A DNA stretch of 64,000 bases from Paenibacillus sp. JJ-223 (GCF_927798175.1 NZ_CAKMMP010000003.1:186001-250000), one strand, 5' to 3'. Positions 36,080 to 45,268 are shown, numbered from the stretch's first letter. The notes: generated by a model not told the origin, from the letters alone. Numbers and translations: made by a program.

Positions 36080-36303
36080 TTTGGTTCCCTCCCACCTATT
36101 CAATGAAAATACTCTGTTCAGCAATCAAGCTGCTATGGTTTGGCAATTCGGTTGTGTTGATACACTATTAAACGCATATCGATAAACGCAAACAAAGTAG
36201 TTCCACGACCAAGAAAAGTCCAAGATCCGTTGAGTGAACCACCTTATTGAAAACCATCGAAAACGACGATCCAGCCAAACGGTGAAAAATATAAACATAA
36301 AAA

Positions 36304-36344
36304 GAAGCCCGAAGACGTAAGAACGGTTCGTCTTCGGGCTCTTT
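36304..36344 (-). terminator. Intrinsic terminator of the GH105 gene
   Basis: AGCCCGAAGAC and GTCTTCGGGCT form an 11-bp stem with a 13-base loop; the minus-strand tail is TTCTTTTT. Confidence 0.8.
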
Positions 36345-36346
36345 TC

Positions 36347-37453
36347 TTAGTCGGCCGCTTTGGCAGCCAAGTTCATTTCCGCACACATCAAGATGAATGC
36401 GCCTGCTCCATGAAGGTCGTTTTCGCTCGTAGGACGAGCAATGTAATGGTCATAGTCGCCAATCCCTGTACCGATGCATATGTTGCCGATGACAACGTTG
36501 CCGTCGTCGTCAAATTTCAACGTATCAATAACGCCTTGGTAGCCCTTCCAGGCATACTTCAAGTATTGCGGGTCCAAATATCCGAACCGAACGGCTTTGG
36601 CGATGGCGTGCACATACAGTGCGGTGCAGGAGTTTTCGTGCCAATTGTCTGCGCGGTCGCCTTTATCCACCACTTGATACCACAATCCGGTGGCAGGGTC
36701 CTGATAGTTCGTCAGCGCGATCAATAGATCCTGTACAATCGCTACAAGCTTTTCCTTGTCGGGATGATCCTCGGGCATGTATTCGAACATTTCGAGCAGC
36801 GCGACCGGATACCAGCCGATGGCGCGGCCCCAGAATTCCGGCGCAAGGCCAGTGACCGGATCGGCCCATTTGGCTTCCTTCGTTTCGTCCCAGCCATGAT
36901 ACAGCAAACCGGTAACCGGGTCTTTCGTATGTTTCTCCATGAGCAGCGCTTGAAAGGTCATCATGTCGATGTATTCGCTTTCACCAAACGTGTGGGCAAA
37001 TTGCACCGCAATCGGTCCGGCCATGTACAAGCCGTCGAGCCACATTTGGTTCGGGTAATGCTCTTTGTGCCAGAATCCGCCGGATTCGTTCGTTGGCCAA
37101 GACTTCAGCAAAGGCACGAGCGTATGCAGCGCTTTTTTGTACCGCTCGTCTCCGGTTTGTTCGTAAAGGGTGAAAAGAAGCACGCCGGGCTGGATGTCGT
37201 CCAGTTCATCAGGCTTGAATTTTTTGATGCTTCCGTCCTCAAGGACCTGACTGTCGACCCAACCCTTCATATAGTCATATAATTTCTGTTCTCCGGTCTG
37301 CCGCCAGCACTTTTCCATGCCGGACAGGAAGACGCCTTGATGGTAATGGAAACGGTCCGGCGGAAGGTTCTCCGGCTCGAATTTGTTCATTAAGGCTTCA
37401 CAAGCTTTAAGTGCCCATTGGATCGGGGTGGTTAGAGATGAAGCAGTTTGCAT
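36347..37453 (-). CDS. GH105 unsaturated rhamnogalacturonyl/glucuronyl hydrolase
   Basis: 368 residues of the (alpha/alpha)6-barrel GH105 family (YteR/YesR). The catalytic-Asp motif is YPNQMWLDGLYMAGP, and YHGWDETKEAKWADP and PEFWGRAIGWYPVALLEM line the active site. It removes unsaturated uronic acid from the ends of pectin-lyase products in the cytoplasm. Start at 37453 after AAGGAGGAAGG. It is divergent from an AraC regulator that probably controls it. Confidence 0.93.
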   Translation of the reverse strand: MQTASSLTTPIQWALKACEALMNKFEPENLPPDRFHYHQGVFLSGMEKCWRQTGEQKLYDYMKGWVDSQVLEDGSIKKFKPDELDDIQPGVLLFTLYEQTGDERYKKALHTLVPLLKSWPTNESGGFWHKEHYPNQMWLDGLYMAGPIAVQFAHTFGESEYIDMMTFQALLMEKHTKDPVTGLLYHGWDETKEAKWADPVTGLAPEFWGRAIGWYPVALLEMFEYMPEDHPDKEKLVAIVQDLLIALTNYQDPATGLWYQVVDKGDRADNWHENSCTALYVHAIAKAVRFGYLDPQYLKYAWKGYQGVIDTLKFDDDGNVVIGNICIGTGIGDYDHYIARPTSENDLHGAGAFILMCAEMNLAAKAAD

Positions 37454-37585
37454 GCGTATCCTTCCTCCTTGGGTTATTTGTACTCTCATTTTAGCATCGG
37501 GATATGTACATGTTTTGCGGAAAAACTCCATTTCTTCTTATTTCTTGCGGTATAATGAACTACAGGGATGGGAGGGAGATCGAGG

Positions 37586-38419
37586 TTGGGGAATCTTTAT
37601 TTTGAGAACAATGCTGGCACTTTCCTGGTATCTCACCGCAAAGCGTTAAGCCACCATATGCCGGAAAGCCATTTTCACAGCACCTACGAAATTTATTATT
37701 TGATGTCCGGCCATCGGGCGTTTTTTATTCAAGATCGGACGATTACGATTAACGAAGGCGATCTCGTTGTGATCGCGCCCAACATTTTGCACCGTACCAC
37801 CAATGCGGAACGGCCGAAGCATGAACGGCTCATCATCAATATGCATGAACGGCTTTTCTCGCCGGACGGTTCCCATCAGGACGTGTTTCGGCCTTTACTC
37901 GAACGGGATTATCTGGTCTTGAAACATTCCTTGCGCAGCAGGCAACCCATTGAAACGCTTGTCGGTGCGATGATCCAGGAAATGCAGGAACGCAAAGAGG
38001 GCTTTGAGTTGTTTGCCCAGACACTTGCGCAGCAGCTCCTCGTTACATGCTGCAGGCATTTCATGCAGCACGATGCGGAGCCGATGGCCTCACCGAGCCC
38101 CATGCACGAACGAGTGTCGGAGATTGTCCGCCATATTAACGAGCATTACATGGAAGAACTATCGCTTCACTTGCTGGCAGACAGGTTCTATATCAGTCCT
38201 TATTATTTAAGCCGATCCTTCAAAGAAGCGACGGGGTTTGCGTTTGTCGAATACGTGAACAGCGTGCGGATCAAAGAAGCAAAGAAGCTGCTTGAGACTA
38301 CGTCCATGAAAGTGAACCTGATTGCAAGGAAGGTTGGCTTCGGGAGCGTTACACACTTCGGAAGGGTGTTCCGGTCGGTCACGGGCAATGCCCCGTTGCA
38401 TTATCGAAGCAAAGAATAA
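37586..38419 (+). CDS. AraC-family regulator with cupin sensor
   Basis: 277 residues from a TTG at 37586 behind GGGAGGGAGA. The N-terminal cupin (HFHSTYEIYYLMSGHRAFFI) is followed by the AraC domain: LSLHLLADRFYISPYYLSRS and VNLIARKVGFGSVTHFGRVF. It is divergent from the GH105 gene and is its likely sugar-responsive regulator. A TATAAT at 37551-37556 marks the probable -10. Confidence 0.9.
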   Translation: MGNLYFENNAGTFLVSHRKALSHHMPESHFHSTYEIYYLMSGHRAFFIQDRTITINEGDLVVIAPNILHRTTNAERPKHERLIINMHERLFSPDGSHQDVFRPLLERDYLVLKHSLRSRQPIETLVGAMIQEMQERKEGFELFAQTLAQQLLVTCCRHFMQHDAEPMASPSPMHERVSEIVRHINEHYMEELSLHLLADRFYISPYYLSRSFKEATGFAFVEYVNSVRIKEAKKLLETTSMKVNLIARKVGFGSVTHFGRVFRSVTGNAPLHYRSKE

Positions 38420-38455
38420 CACTTCTCAAGTGATGGCTATATCAAGCTTTGCGTA

Positions 38456-38503
38456 AAAAAGGCTAACCAATGAGTTTCCCGACTCATCGGTTAGCCTTTT
38501 TGC
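38456..38503. terminator. Bidirectional intrinsic terminator
   Basis: AAAGGCTAACC, ATGAGT, loop, ACTCAT, GGTTAGCCTTTTT: an 18-bp stem with one mismatch. The A tract on the left gives a T tract on the minus strand, so it serves the AraC gene and the Gln-rich gene. Confidence 0.85.
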
Positions 38504-38560
38504 TGTTTCGTATTCATGGGCATCAAAAACGAACCTTGTAGGCGAGGCTCTTTGGCAAAC

Positions 38561-38914
38561 TTATTGTCGCTGCTGGTTCGGGAAGCTCCCGAATGACTGG
38601 GAAGGCATTCCGATGCCGTGGTTGGTATTATACGGCTGCTCAAATGAATTGACATGTTGAGAAGTCGTATTGGCCAGTTGTTGTGCAAGGTTAGCGATTT
38701 GTTGCAGCTGTTGGATCGCTGTTTGATGGCCTTGCAGCGCGGTTTGAATGATATGTGCCGCCTGCTGTTCGCGCTGAGCGAGTTGTTCAAGCTGCTGCGC
38801 GTTGCTTTGCTCTTGTCTCAAAAGCTGTTGATACTGCATTGATGCTTGCTGCGTTTGCTGCGTGAGCTGTTGTGCAAGCTGAGTAATTTGCTGAGACTGT
38901 GAAAATTGGTTCAT
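38561..38914 (-). CDS. Gln-rich small protein, probably forespore-expressed
   Basis: 117 residues, about one third Gln, arranged in heptad-like helices from residue 5 to 90 (QLAQQLTQQTQQASMQYQQL and so on), so a coiled coil is likely; the tail is Asn/Pro/Gly-rich. No signal peptide. I do not recognise a family. The start at 38914 follows GGAGGGAT. Upstream is a TGAATA/CATACTA pair that matches the sigma-G consensus, which points to synthesis in the forespore and a structural role in the spore. Confidence 0.8.
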   Translation of the reverse strand: MNQFSQSQQITQLAQQLTQQTQQASMQYQQLLRQEQSNAQQLEQLAQREQQAAHIIQTALQGHQTAIQQLQQIANLAQQLANTTSQHVNSFEQPYNTNHGIGMPSQSFGSFPNQQRQ

Positions 38915-38950
38915 GTCGGATCCCTCCAATGGTCATTTGAATAACAATTG

Positions 38951-38981
38951 TAGTATGGAATAGGCAATTGGAAAATATTCA
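38951..38981 (-). promoter_or_regulatory. Sigma-G promoter of the Gln-rich gene
   Basis: Minus strand: TGAATA (38981-38976), an 18-base spacer, CATACTA (38957-38951). Both hexamer and heptamer match the forespore sigma-G consensus. Confidence 0.72.
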
Positions 38982-39047
38982 GTAAAAGTTGGGGGGCAGG
39001 GGCACAGATCTTGAAGGTGGAAAACACTCTGTCATTCCAGGCCGTTA

Positions 39048-39078
39048 TGCATATTTTCAGAAATAGGTAGACATATTA
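39048..39078 (+). promoter_or_regulatory. Sigma-G type promoter of the gerA operon
   Basis: TGCATA (39048-39053), 18-base spacer, CATATTA (39072-39078), 25 bases before the gerAA start. GerA-type operons are known sigma-G targets, which supports the reading. Confidence 0.65.
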
Positions 39079-39103
39079 ACCGGAAAATAAAGGAGGTGGA
39101 ATT

Positions 39104-40711
39104 GTGCTGACCCGTTGGATGAAAAAGGCATTTGCAAAGCCACAAGAGAATGCTCCACAGGCAGTACAAAATCATCCTTCCGAGAGCATGGGAATATCGT
39201 TTCGAGATAAAGTGGAGGCGATTCAAAAGGCGTTTGATCAAAGTCCCGATTTGGTTGTTCGAGAATTTTCCGCATCATCTCCAGATGATTCCGTTTTGGC
39301 GATCTGTTACCTTGAAGGATTGACAGACCCCGCCTTGATCATTGAAATGATGGATTCCGTTCTTCGAATGGTCGACTCCATTTCCTCGGCCGAAGAACAA
39401 TCTATCGATGCATCGGTTAGGAGACTTCTACCTTCTGGAAAAATTCAAAATTTGCATACGTATTCCAAGGTTTATGAGGCGATGCTAACTGGCCATGTCA
39501 TTATTTGTATGGACGGCGTACAGCATGTGTTGTCCGTTCCCGTGAGCGGAGGAGCAAGGAGGTCGGTGGAAGAGCCTACCTCGCAGACGGTGGTCAGGGG
39601 TCCGAAAGAAGGTTTCACGGAAGAATTGAGCACCAATATGACCCTGATCCGGAGAAAACTCCGGACAGCGGATCTGAAGTTTCAAATGCACCATATCGGT
39701 TCGGTTTCTCAAACGTCGGTTGCGCTGGTTTATATTCAAAACATCGCGAAGCCTGAAGTCGTGGAAGAAGCGACAAGGAGGCTTAATGCCATTTGCACCG
39801 ACAGCATTCTTGAGAGTGGATATATTGAAGAATTTATTCAGGATGCGCCCTTGACGCCTTTCCCGACGATGCTTAACACAGAGCGGCCGGATACGGTCGC
39901 AGGCAGTCTTTTAGATGGTCAAATCGCCATTCTCGTGGATGGAACCCCGTTTGCGCTTGTTGCTCCCGTAAGCTTTTTTAATTTCTTTCAAACGACCGAG
40001 GATTACTACCAGCGGTATGATATTTCTACATTTCTCAGAGTCATCCGTATATTGTGTTTTTTCATTTCGCTTTTGCTGCCATCCACGTTCATCGCATTAA
40101 CGACCTTTCAGCAAGAAATGATACCTACGACCTTATTGGTCACCCTTGCAGCCCAACGGGAAGGTGTTCCATTTCCAGCTTTGCTCGAAGCACTGCTCAT
40201 GGAAATTACGTTCGAAGTCATTCGCGAAGCGGGAGTTCGAATGCCTCGGGCCATCGGACCGGCAATATCCATCGTTGGCGCATTAGTGATCGGACAGGCT
40301 GCGGTCGAAGCAGGATTAGTTTCGGGAGCCATGGTGATCGTCGTGTCTTTTACCGCGATCGCCAATTTTGTCATTCCATACTTCAGCATGGCGACAGCCG
40401 TTCGTTTGCTGCGGTTCCCGTTCATGCTGCTGGCGGGCACGCTGGGCATATTCGGAATATTGGCCGGGGCCGTGCCTTTATTGGCTCATTTGGTTTCGCT
40501 GAGGTCATTCGGCATTGATTATTTAATGCCATACAGTCCGTTCTACAAGTCCAATATGAAAGACCAATTGCTGCGGGTTCCTTGGTGGGCCATGAAAACA
40601 AGGCCGGATGAAAAGGCAGGCGCAAACAAAACAAGGCAAGCGGCTCATCAATTTCCTTCGGGATCAAACAATGCCATAAACAGTATCCCTGATTCCGAAA
40701 CGGACGAATAA
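39104..40711 (+). CDS. gerAA: GerA-family spore germination receptor subunit A
   Basis: 535 residues from a GTG behind AAAGGAGGTGG. The N-terminal soluble half contains VRRLLPSGKIQN-type text. The C-terminal half has about five membrane segments (for example IRILCFFISLLLPSTFIALT and AISIVGALVIGQAAVEAGLV), with the family motif PFPALLEALLMEITFEVIREAG. The subunit sits in the spore inner membrane and forms the germinant-gated channel with the B and C subunits encoded next. Confidence 0.94.
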   Translation: MLTRWMKKAFAKPQENAPQAVQNHPSESMGISFRDKVEAIQKAFDQSPDLVVREFSASSPDDSVLAICYLEGLTDPALIIEMMDSVLRMVDSISSAEEQSIDASVRRLLPSGKIQNLHTYSKVYEAMLTGHVIICMDGVQHVLSVPVSGGARRSVEEPTSQTVVRGPKEGFTEELSTNMTLIRRKLRTADLKFQMHHIGSVSQTSVALVYIQNIAKPEVVEEATRRLNAICTDSILESGYIEEFIQDAPLTPFPTMLNTERPDTVAGSLLDGQIAILVDGTPFALVAPVSFFNFFQTTEDYYQRYDISTFLRVIRILCFFISLLLPSTFIALTTFQQEMIPTTLLVTLAAQREGVPFPALLEALLMEITFEVIREAGVRMPRAIGPAISIVGALVIGQAAVEAGLVSGAMVIVVSFTAIANFVIPYFSMATAVRLLRFPFMLLAGTLGIFGILAGAVPLLAHLVSLRSFGIDYLMPYSPFYKSNMKDQLLRVPWWAMKTRPDEKAGANKTRQAAHQFPSGSNNAINSIPDSETDE

Positions 40712-40725
40712 AGGAGCAAAAAGCT

Positions 40726-41937
40726 ATGATTAAACGCTGGTTCAGCGTCCTGATGCTTGCTTTGTCCATGGTTGTGGCCGGGTGCGGCAATCTCACGGAA
40801 ATGAACGATTTGGGCATTACGACGGCAACAGGGATTGACAGGCAGAATGGGAAATGGCTGGTGACCTATCAAACGATCGTTCCCCCCGCGAGTGCAGGGA
40901 AATCTTCATCAGGGGGGTCCCAAACATCCGTAAATACCTTCACATCGGAAGGCAAAACCATAAACGAAGCCGTCTCCAAAAGCAGCTTGGAAAATTCCAA
41001 AAAATTATATTTTGCCCATACCCATGTCCTTCTGATCGGTGAAGAAGCTGCACGTCACGGCATTGCGGAAGTCATGGATGAGTACTATCGCAGTATAGAT
41101 GCGCGGGAATCGGTTAAAGTGCTCGTTGCGGACGGGCAAGCCAAAGAGTATTTAAAATTTCAAGTTCCTCCAGAGAAACAACCTGGTCGGGCGTTATCGG
41201 GAATTCTGAATCGAAATACGGAAATGGGCTCTTTTTACCCCGTGATGACTCTTCACGAAATCGCACTGAAAATGACCTCGGACAGTGGGGCAGTCGGAAT
41301 ACCTACAATAACGGTTAAGGGTGAGCGCAGCGAATTGGAATCCACCGATATCTTCAAACAAACTTCTCCGCCAGTCAAATTGAGATTAGCGGGATTAAGC
41401 GTATTCTCCAAAGACAAAAAAATCGGAGAACTAAGCGAGAGCGAAAGCTTGGGCATCTCTTGGCTGACGAATCGGATCAAAATCGCCAACCTGACGTTTT
41501 CGGGTGATAACGGAGAGATCAACTCTTTTCTTGTCCGAAAAGCAGTTGTTAACGTGAAACCCCTGAAGTCCGGTTTACATTATATTGTTCATGTCGATGT
41601 AAAGGTCAACGCCGAATTAAGCGAGAGCACCTCCCAAAAGGAGATCACAAGCGCCAGCGATATTCGCATCTTGCAGCGACAAGCCGAACAAGTCATTAAA
41701 GCACAGGTTGTACAGGGGTGGACCGCGAATCAGCGGCTTCGCGTCGATTTGCTGGGCCTCGCAAACAAAATTCATCAAAGACATCCGAAGGACTGGAAAG
41801 CGATTCAGGAAAACTGGCCCCAAGAGTTGGCTCAAATGGACGTAGAGGTGGACGTAGGCGTCAGCCTCAAACGGGTCGGACTTCTGCAGGATTCGTTCAG
41901 CAAGTTGCTCAAATCGAAAGAGCAAGAGGAGCACTAA
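40726..41937 (+). CDS. gerAC: Ger(x)C-family germination lipoprotein, subunit C
   Basis: 403 residues. Lipobox VVAGC gives a lipidated C20. TTATGIDRQNGKWLVTYQ and the three-domain Ger(x)C layout follow, with EAVSKSSLENSKKLYFAHTH and GEEAARHGIAEVMDEYYRS as family landmarks. Start 14 bases after gerAA behind AAAGGAG. It anchors and stabilises the receptor at the inner spore membrane. Confidence 0.93.
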   Translation: MIKRWFSVLMLALSMVVAGCGNLTEMNDLGITTATGIDRQNGKWLVTYQTIVPPASAGKSSSGGSQTSVNTFTSEGKTINEAVSKSSLENSKKLYFAHTHVLLIGEEAARHGIAEVMDEYYRSIDARESVKVLVADGQAKEYLKFQVPPEKQPGRALSGILNRNTEMGSFYPVMTLHEIALKMTSDSGAVGIPTITVKGERSELESTDIFKQTSPPVKLRLAGLSVFSKDKKIGELSESESLGISWLTNRIKIANLTFSGDNGEINSFLVRKAVVNVKPLKSGLHYIVHVDVKVNAELSESTSQKEITSASDIRILQRQAEQVIKAQVVQGWTANQRLRVDLLGLANKIHQRHPKDWKAIQENWPQELAQMDVEVDVGVSLKRVGLLQDSFSKLLKSKEQEEH

Positions 41938-41958
41938 AACCAAAAGGGGATGTACAAC

Positions 41959-43059
41959 ATGGCTTTGGCCAAGACGCTGCGGGTATCCGAACTGGCAGTA
42001 TGCCTTTCCCTGTTTGAAGTAGGGAGCACCACCTTGTTTCTTATCGGCGGAGAAGCCAAGCAGGATGCATGGATGGCCATGCTGGCCGGGGCCTTTGCCG
42101 GCTTGCTGCTATTGCTTCTGTACCTGGGAATCCACCGCGAAGCGCCTGATTTGGATTTGTTTATGATGTTTCGGCGCTACATGGGGAAAGGGTTGGGAAC
42201 GTGTTTAAACGTGTTGTTCATCGGCTATTTCGCTTACGAAGCATCCCGGAATTGGCGCGATCTTAGCGAGGTCACCGAGTTGACGCTGCTAAACAAAACG
42301 CCCATGTGGCTCATCAGCATAATCACGATCGTGGTGGTGTCCAACACCGTGCGATACGGATATCGCGTGTTGTTTCTTATGTGCATGATCTTGTTCCCCG
42401 CCATGCTGCTGGGTTATGTGTTGATCAGCATTCTAATACCTGCTACGGGTCTGTTCCACTTGGAGCTTAGCTTGCCGGTTCTGGACCAGGGATGGGGAAG
42501 CATCTTCAGCGCCGCATTTCCGGAAATCGTTTCTTTTCCTTTTGGGCAAGTTGTGTTGTTCCTGGTTTTTTACCCCTATGTGCGTCAAGGCGGAAACTTG
42601 AACAAGGTGGTCATCATCGCCTATACCATAACCGCTCTTGCGTTAACGTTTATCAATCAGCTTGTCATTTTCGTCATGGGTCCGCAAATTGCAGCATTCA
42701 GCACGCTTCCGCTTCTGCAGACCGTCCAGCTGATTGACATAAGCGAGGTGTTTGAGCGCATGGACGCCTTGTTTACGCTGCTTCTTTTTTTAGGGCTGGG
42801 TATCAAGCTGGCGGCGTTTTTCCACGGTGCGGTCATCGGGCTTGAACGAATAACACGCGTGACTTACAGGCGCTGGGTTCTGCCGGTTGGACTGGCTCTG
42901 TACGGCGTGTCTTTCTTGTCGCCCACGTATACTCAACACATCGAGGTGGGGCGCGGGTTTACGGTAAATTATATTTCTCCCCTCTTTCAAATCGTCTTTC
43001 CGGTACTGCTTTATATCATTGTGGTCTTAAAAAGGAGAAAAAAACGCAGCGTCTCGTGA
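41959..43059 (+). CDS. gerAB: Spore germination permease-like receptor subunit B
   Basis: 366 residues and ten membrane segments, of the amino-acid-permease-like GerAB family; it binds the germinant. Start ATG at 41959 (MALAKTLRVSE), with AAAAGGGG at 41942-41949 correctly spaced; the ATG at 41950 abuts the site. The order here is A-C-B rather than A-B-C. No terminator is obvious after it. Confidence 0.92.
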   Translation: MALAKTLRVSELAVCLSLFEVGSTTLFLIGGEAKQDAWMAMLAGAFAGLLLLLLYLGIHREAPDLDLFMMFRRYMGKGLGTCLNVLFIGYFAYEASRNWRDLSEVTELTLLNKTPMWLISIITIVVVSNTVRYGYRVLFLMCMILFPAMLLGYVLISILIPATGLFHLELSLPVLDQGWGSIFSAAFPEIVSFPFGQVVLFLVFYPYVRQGGNLNKVVIIAYTITALALTFINQLVIFVMGPQIAAFSTLPLLQTVQLIDISEVFERMDALFTLLLFLGLGIKLAAFFHGAVIGLERITRVTYRRWVLPVGLALYGVSFLSPTYTQHIEVGRGFTVNYISPLFQIVFPVLLYIIVVLKRRKKRSVS

Positions 43060-43138
43060 TCCATCAATGAAATAAAAAAATGATTCGCTGGCCCGTCCCC
43101 GGACGGTTGCAGCGCAATATCGAAAAGAGTCGAATGGT

Positions 43139-43166
43139 TTGCCAAAATAGTGAAAATTATTATAGA
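43139..43166 (+). promoter_or_regulatory. Possible promoter of the YitT gene
   Basis: TTGCCA (43139-43144), 16-base spacer, TATAGA (43161-43166). Weak match. Confidence 0.35.
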
Positions 43167-43202
43167 CTAATTTTATTCATCATTGTCCAAGGGGGAAATT
43201 GA

Positions 43203-44081
43203 GTGATTCAAAGCAAAGGCAGAGTGCAGAAATCGAACAAAGTAAGAATCGTTTCCAAAGTATTGCTGATTATGATCGGGGCTTTTATTACCGCATACGG
43301 CCTGGAAGCCGTATTGATACCCAACAATGTATCCGACGGAGGGGTGACGGGTCTCAGCATCGTTGGTTCCAAGCTGTTCGGGCTGCCGCTGGGGCTGTTA
43401 ATCGGCATCATTAACATTCCTTTCGTTTGGCTCGGATACAAACAAATCGGCAAAAGCTTTGCCATATATTCGGTGATCGGCATTGCCTCTCTGGCCGTCG
43501 GCACCAGTTTAATGCACCATGTTCCAACCATTATTGAAGGTGATACGCTGTTGATCACCGTGGTCGGCGGGATTATCATCGGTTTCGGTATGGGTCTTGC
43601 ACTGCGTAATGGCGGGGCGTTGGACGGAATCGACATGCTGGCCGTATTGCTTTCGCGCAAACTGCCTTTCGGAACCAGTGATCTGATTTTGTTTTTGAAC
43701 ATGTTTGTCTTTATTGTCGTTTCGAGCGTATTCGGTCTTCAGGGAGCCATTCTCTCCGGACTTGCTTATTTCATTGCTTCCAAAGTCATACATATCGTTG
43801 AAGAAGGTTTGAGCGGCTCCAAAACGTTCAAAATCATTACGAACCAACCCGAAATCATGGTGGAGACCATCCGTGACCGGTTAGGACGGGGAGCAACATA
43901 CACCGATGCTTACGGCGGCTACACCAATGAACAGTTCAAAGAAATCACTTGCGTCATCAACCGAATGGAAGAGAGCAAAATCAAAGAGATCATCCACGAG
44001 ATTGATCCCGGTGCTTTTGTTGTCGTATACGATGTAGCAGAAGTGAAGGGCGGCAATTTCAAAAAGAAAGACATCCATTAA
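43203..44081 (+). CDS. YitT-family membrane protein (DUF161 + DUF2179)
   Basis: 292 residues from a GTG behind AAGGGGGAAA. Five or six membrane segments (LLIMIGAFITAYGLEAVLIP, LSIVGSKLFGLPLGLLIGI, LLITVVGGIIIGFGMGLALR) are followed by a soluble DUF2179 domain of about 80 residues (GRGATYTDAYGGYTNEQFKE, ITCVINRMEESKIKEIIHEI). The YitT family is widespread in Bacillota; its function is not settled. Confidence 0.9.
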   Translation: MIQSKGRVQKSNKVRIVSKVLLIMIGAFITAYGLEAVLIPNNVSDGGVTGLSIVGSKLFGLPLGLLIGIINIPFVWLGYKQIGKSFAIYSVIGIASLAVGTSLMHHVPTIIEGDTLLITVVGGIIIGFGMGLALRNGGALDGIDMLAVLLSRKLPFGTSDLILFLNMFVFIVVSSVFGLQGAILSGLAYFIASKVIHIVEEGLSGSKTFKIITNQPEIMVETIRDRLGRGATYTDAYGGYTNEQFKEITCVINRMEESKIKEIIHEIDPGAFVVVYDVAEVKGGNFKKKDIH

Positions 44082-44123
44082 TGGCCTGCGCCGTTGTTGG
44101 AAAAGTGAACATCATATTTGAAC

Positions 44124-44148
44124 AGCCGCTATTTTAGCGGCTTTTTTG
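44124..44148 (+). terminator. Intrinsic terminator after the YitT gene
   Basis: AGCCGCTA, loop TTT, TAGCGGCT, then TTTTT. Confidence 0.85.
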
Positions 44149-44339
44149 TTCCTCCACGGCAAGGATTACGCTGCCGACTCCAGGCACGATACATTCAGGA
44201 TTGAAAGAGTGCCCTCCGGTGGTCTATAATCAATTTCACGCCAAATGGTACCGATAAAATTGAAAACGGTTTATAATCAAACGATTAAAGCCGAATCGTC
44301 ATTGAAACAATTTATAATTGAAAGGGGTTGCTATCAATC

Positions 44340-44933
44340 ATGCAAGGCGAACGAAATACAAAGATCGATCCATACTTCAATAAACTCAAACAGTGGAAGG
44401 AAGAGTTCAATCTGCTGAGGGAAATCATTCTGGACTGCGGTTTGACCGAGGAGTTCAAATGGATGCACCCGTGCTACACGTTTGAAGGCAAAAACATCGT
44501 GTTGATTCATGGCTTCAAAAATTATTGCGCCCTTTTATTCCACAAAGGAGCATTGCTGAAGGACCCGCACGGGATTTTGGTACAGCAAACGGAAAACGTA
44601 CAGTCCGCGCGCCAGATCCGATTTACCGAGGCGGAGAAGATCGAAGACATGCAGCTGATCTTGAAGGCATATATTGCCGAAGCGATCGAGGCTGAGAAGT
44701 CCGGTTTGCAGGTGGAGTTCAAAAAGAAGGAAGAGTATGCCGTACCCGAAGAATTGGAAAACAAATTCGTGGAAATTCCCGACTTGAAGGCAGCATTCGA
44801 GGCTCTGACGCCGGGGCGGCAAAGGGCGTATCTCCTGCATTTTTCTTCACCCAAGCAGTCTAAAACCCGCGAAGCCAGAATTGAAAAATATATGGTGCAT
44901 ATCTTGAATGGCAAAGGGATGAATGACAAGTAA
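44340..44933 (+). CDS. ydeI: YdeI-family DUF1801 protein
   Basis: 197 residues, close by eye to Bacillus subtilis YdeI: LTEEFKWMHPCYTFEGKNIV, LIHGFKNYCALLFHKGALLK, DPHGILVQQTENVQSARQIR. The family (DUF1801, YdeI/OmpD-associated) is annotated as bacteriocin or peptide protection in some genomes, but its activity is unclear. ATG at 44340 follows GAAAGGGG. Three TATAAT words lie upstream (44224, 44273, 44313). Its terminator is interrupted by repeat copy C. Confidence 0.8.
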   Translation: MQGERNTKIDPYFNKLKQWKEEFNLLREIILDCGLTEEFKWMHPCYTFEGKNIVLIHGFKNYCALLFHKGALLKDPHGILVQQTENVQSARQIRFTEAEKIEDMQLILKAYIAEAIEAEKSGLQVEFKKKEEYAVPEELENKFVEIPDLKAAFEALTPGRQRAYLLHFSSPKQSKTREARIEKYMVHILNGKGMNDK

Positions 44934-44969
44934 CAATCTGTGATCTGGACAAGATGGTTGGATTCTTTC

Positions 44970-45185
44970 AAAAGGTCGCTAATGTATATAAACCGCACGA
45001 GTCAATCACACAAGGCCACTGCGAGTGCAGACCATCTTCCGATCGCTGTTATCCCCAGATTTTTGTGATTCCCCTTTCTAAGGGGAAAATCCGGTGATAA
45101 ATGCGAACACTTCGCTTCTCCAGATTGGTTCTGCCTCTCCGCTAACGTGAGTATGTTTTTTGCGGTTTATATATCGACTTTTTTT
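44970..45185 (+). terminator. Intrinsic terminator split by repeat copy C
   Basis: AAAAGGTCG (44970-44978) pairs with CGACTTTTT (45175-45183; one G-T) and runs into a T tract, so it reads as the ydeI terminator. The arms are now about 196 bases apart because the repeat lies between them. Confidence 0.6.
44985..45173 (-). repeat. Palindromic repeat element, full copy C
   Basis: 189 bases in reverse orientation relative to copies A and D. Perfect 13-bp ends TATATAAACCGCA and TGCGGTTTATATA. The core aligned on the minus strand begins GAGAGGCAGAACCAATCTGG and keeps the GATCGGAAGATGG and GTGTGATTGA blocks. It lacks the internal AGNTTTCTGAAAG hairpin of copies A and D. Confidence 0.85.
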
Positions 45186-45239
45186 CTTTGCCTTAGGGAG
45201 ATGTAAAAACGAAATAACAGAAATATTTTGAATTCTATC

Positions 45240-45268
45240 TTTACAAGAAATGATGTCTATGATATATT
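45240..45268 (+). promoter_or_regulatory. Promoter of the tRNA cluster
   Basis: TTTACA (45240-45245), 17-base spacer, TATATT (45263-45268), about 100 bases before the first tRNA. Confidence 0.65.
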
